Shown one piece after another: positions 6,106-6,497 of a stretch of DNA of 6,497 nt. Below the pieces are notes generated by a model. It saw only the letters and a program-made list of their open reading frames with translations, did no database searches and was not told the DNA's origin. Numbering within the stretch: position 1 is the stretch's first letter; each line of letters opens with the position of its first letter. The stretch comes from Verrucomicrobiales bacterium. Lineage in GTDB: Bacteria; Verrucomicrobiota; Verrucomicrobiae; Limisphaerales; UBA9464. The stretch covers positions 1-6,497 of the forward strand of contig SXXZ01000100.1 in assembly GCA_005789375.1 (NCBI GenBank), written 5' to 3'. Made by a program: the position numbers and the translations under genes.

Positions 6106-6312
6106 GGCTCTCAGCCGGAACGATGCAGTTGGGAGAAAAGTGACGGCGTGGCCGATTCTTTCGCAGGACGAGGCATAGCGAGGCGCGGGCCAAGCTGAGA
6201 CTCGTGCTTGAGGCCCATGGTTGAGACCCGAATCGAGCGAACAACGAAGCTCTTGCGGAAGAAGACGCAGCCAGCACCACCGATCCAACTCCAATCGTTC
6301 CGGCTCAGCGCC
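6106..6312. repeat. Long imperfect inverted repeat, MITE/REP-like element
   Basis: The arms pair in register over about 207 bp. Outer arms 6106-6124 and 6294-6312 pair at 16 of 19 positions, including 12 consecutive pairs (AGCCGGAACGAT with ATCGTTCCGGCT). AGTTGG 6127-6132 pairs with CCAACT 6285-6290. The block 6156-6168 pairs with 6251-6263 over 13 bp with two wobbles. At the centre GGGCC 6187-6191 and AAGC 6192-6195 pair with GCTT 6206-6209 and GGCCC 6211-6215 with a small bulge. No transposase or clear target duplication is visible. It fills the gap between convergent genes and overlaps the stop codon of the right-edge gene. It could be a non-autonomous mobile element, a dispersed intergenic repeat, or a structured RNA at the shared 3' ends. 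Without a T-tract it is not a standard terminator. Confidence 0.65.
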
Positions 6313-6497
6313 GCGGCATCACGCCAGCAAGCAGAGCGCCCGCCAAGGTGAACGCGGTCCATGCCGAGGCGGGGATGTAGAGTCCGAACTCAGCCAATCC
6401 ATGGGTGAACCACCCGAGCAGGCCAATGAAAACCGCCAACTCTAGGCGCTGACGGTCTGCCTCCGGCCACACCGGCCACCCGGCACCCGAAATTTGC
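6305..6497 (-). CDS. Membrane protein C-terminus, O-antigen ligase/polymerase-like (partial)
   Basis: Sixty-three codons and a TGA stop (complement of 6305-6307) are visible; the gene enters from the right edge. The segment reads WPEADRQRLELAVFIGLLGW and then HGLAEFGLYIPASAWTAFTL, ending LLAGVMPRR. It contains two hydrophobic helices separated by a short His-Gly-x-x-Glu-Phe-x-Leu-x-Ile-Pro stretch. Similar H-x3-[DE]-F-x-L-x-[IV]-P elements followed by a last helix are common near the C-terminus of Wzy_C/O-antigen ligase family proteins, which join or polymerise surface polysaccharide in the inner membrane. The family call rests on that one motif. The coding call is firmer because frame, hydrophobicity and third-base GC all agree. 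It is convergent with the zinc-ribbon gene, and its last codons lie in the inverted repeat. Confidence 0.6.
   Translation of the reverse strand, partial: QISGAGWPVWPEADRQRLELAVFIGLLGWFTHGLAEFGLYIPASAWTAFTLAGALLAGVMPRR

Noticed and set aside
5651..6294. Minus-strand open frames across the end of the zinc-ribbon gene and the inverted repeat
   Set aside because: They are antisense to a well-supported gene and run through a palindromic element, with no domain or Shine-Dalgarno.

Overview
The window is GC-rich and bacterial, and gene content suggests Verrucomicrobiota. This assignment is an inference from the long-form citramalate synthase, a Pro/Ala-rich TPR lipoprotein and a membrane-anchored double zinc-ribbon protein; no rRNA or marker gene proves it. 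Shine-Dalgarno sequences are weak or absent before most genes.

Layout: (1) Positions 1-218, minus strand, hold the N-terminal part of an unrecognised protein that runs off the left edge. (2) Positions 219-808 hold no convincing gene but carry two arrays of the same 9-bp repeat, a 12-bp tandem repeat and a GC hairpin. (3) Positions 809-947 look like an amino-acid attenuator: a 30-codon leader peptide with six isoleucine codons, then a textbook intrinsic terminator. (4) Positions 998-2563 encode citramalate synthase (cimA), the entry enzyme of the pyruvate route to isoleucine. (5) A tRNA-Leu(UAG) lies at 2656-2740. (6) Positions 2816-4879 encode a TPR lipoprotein. (7) Positions 4916-6079 encode a zinc-ribbon membrane protein. 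(8) Positions 6106-6312 form a long imperfect inverted repeat between convergent genes. (9) Positions 6305-6497, minus strand, hold the C-terminus of a polytopic membrane protein resembling O-antigen ligase/polymerase.

The most interesting system is the proposed isoleucine attenuator. The leader peptide codes for the end product of the pathway that cimA opens. Its stop codon overlaps the 5' arm of a possible antiterminator that excludes the terminator. A ribosome short of charged tRNA-Ile would stall on the Ile codons and allow read-through into cimA; a ribosome reaching the stop codon would let the terminator form. The second notable item is the inverted repeat at 6106-6312, which resembles a MITE-like or REP-like element or a structured RNA and supplies the last codon bases of the gene at the right edge.

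The lipoprotein and zinc-ribbon genes are 36 bp apart on the same strand and probably form a two-gene unit. Nothing in the sequence ties them to isoleucine synthesis.
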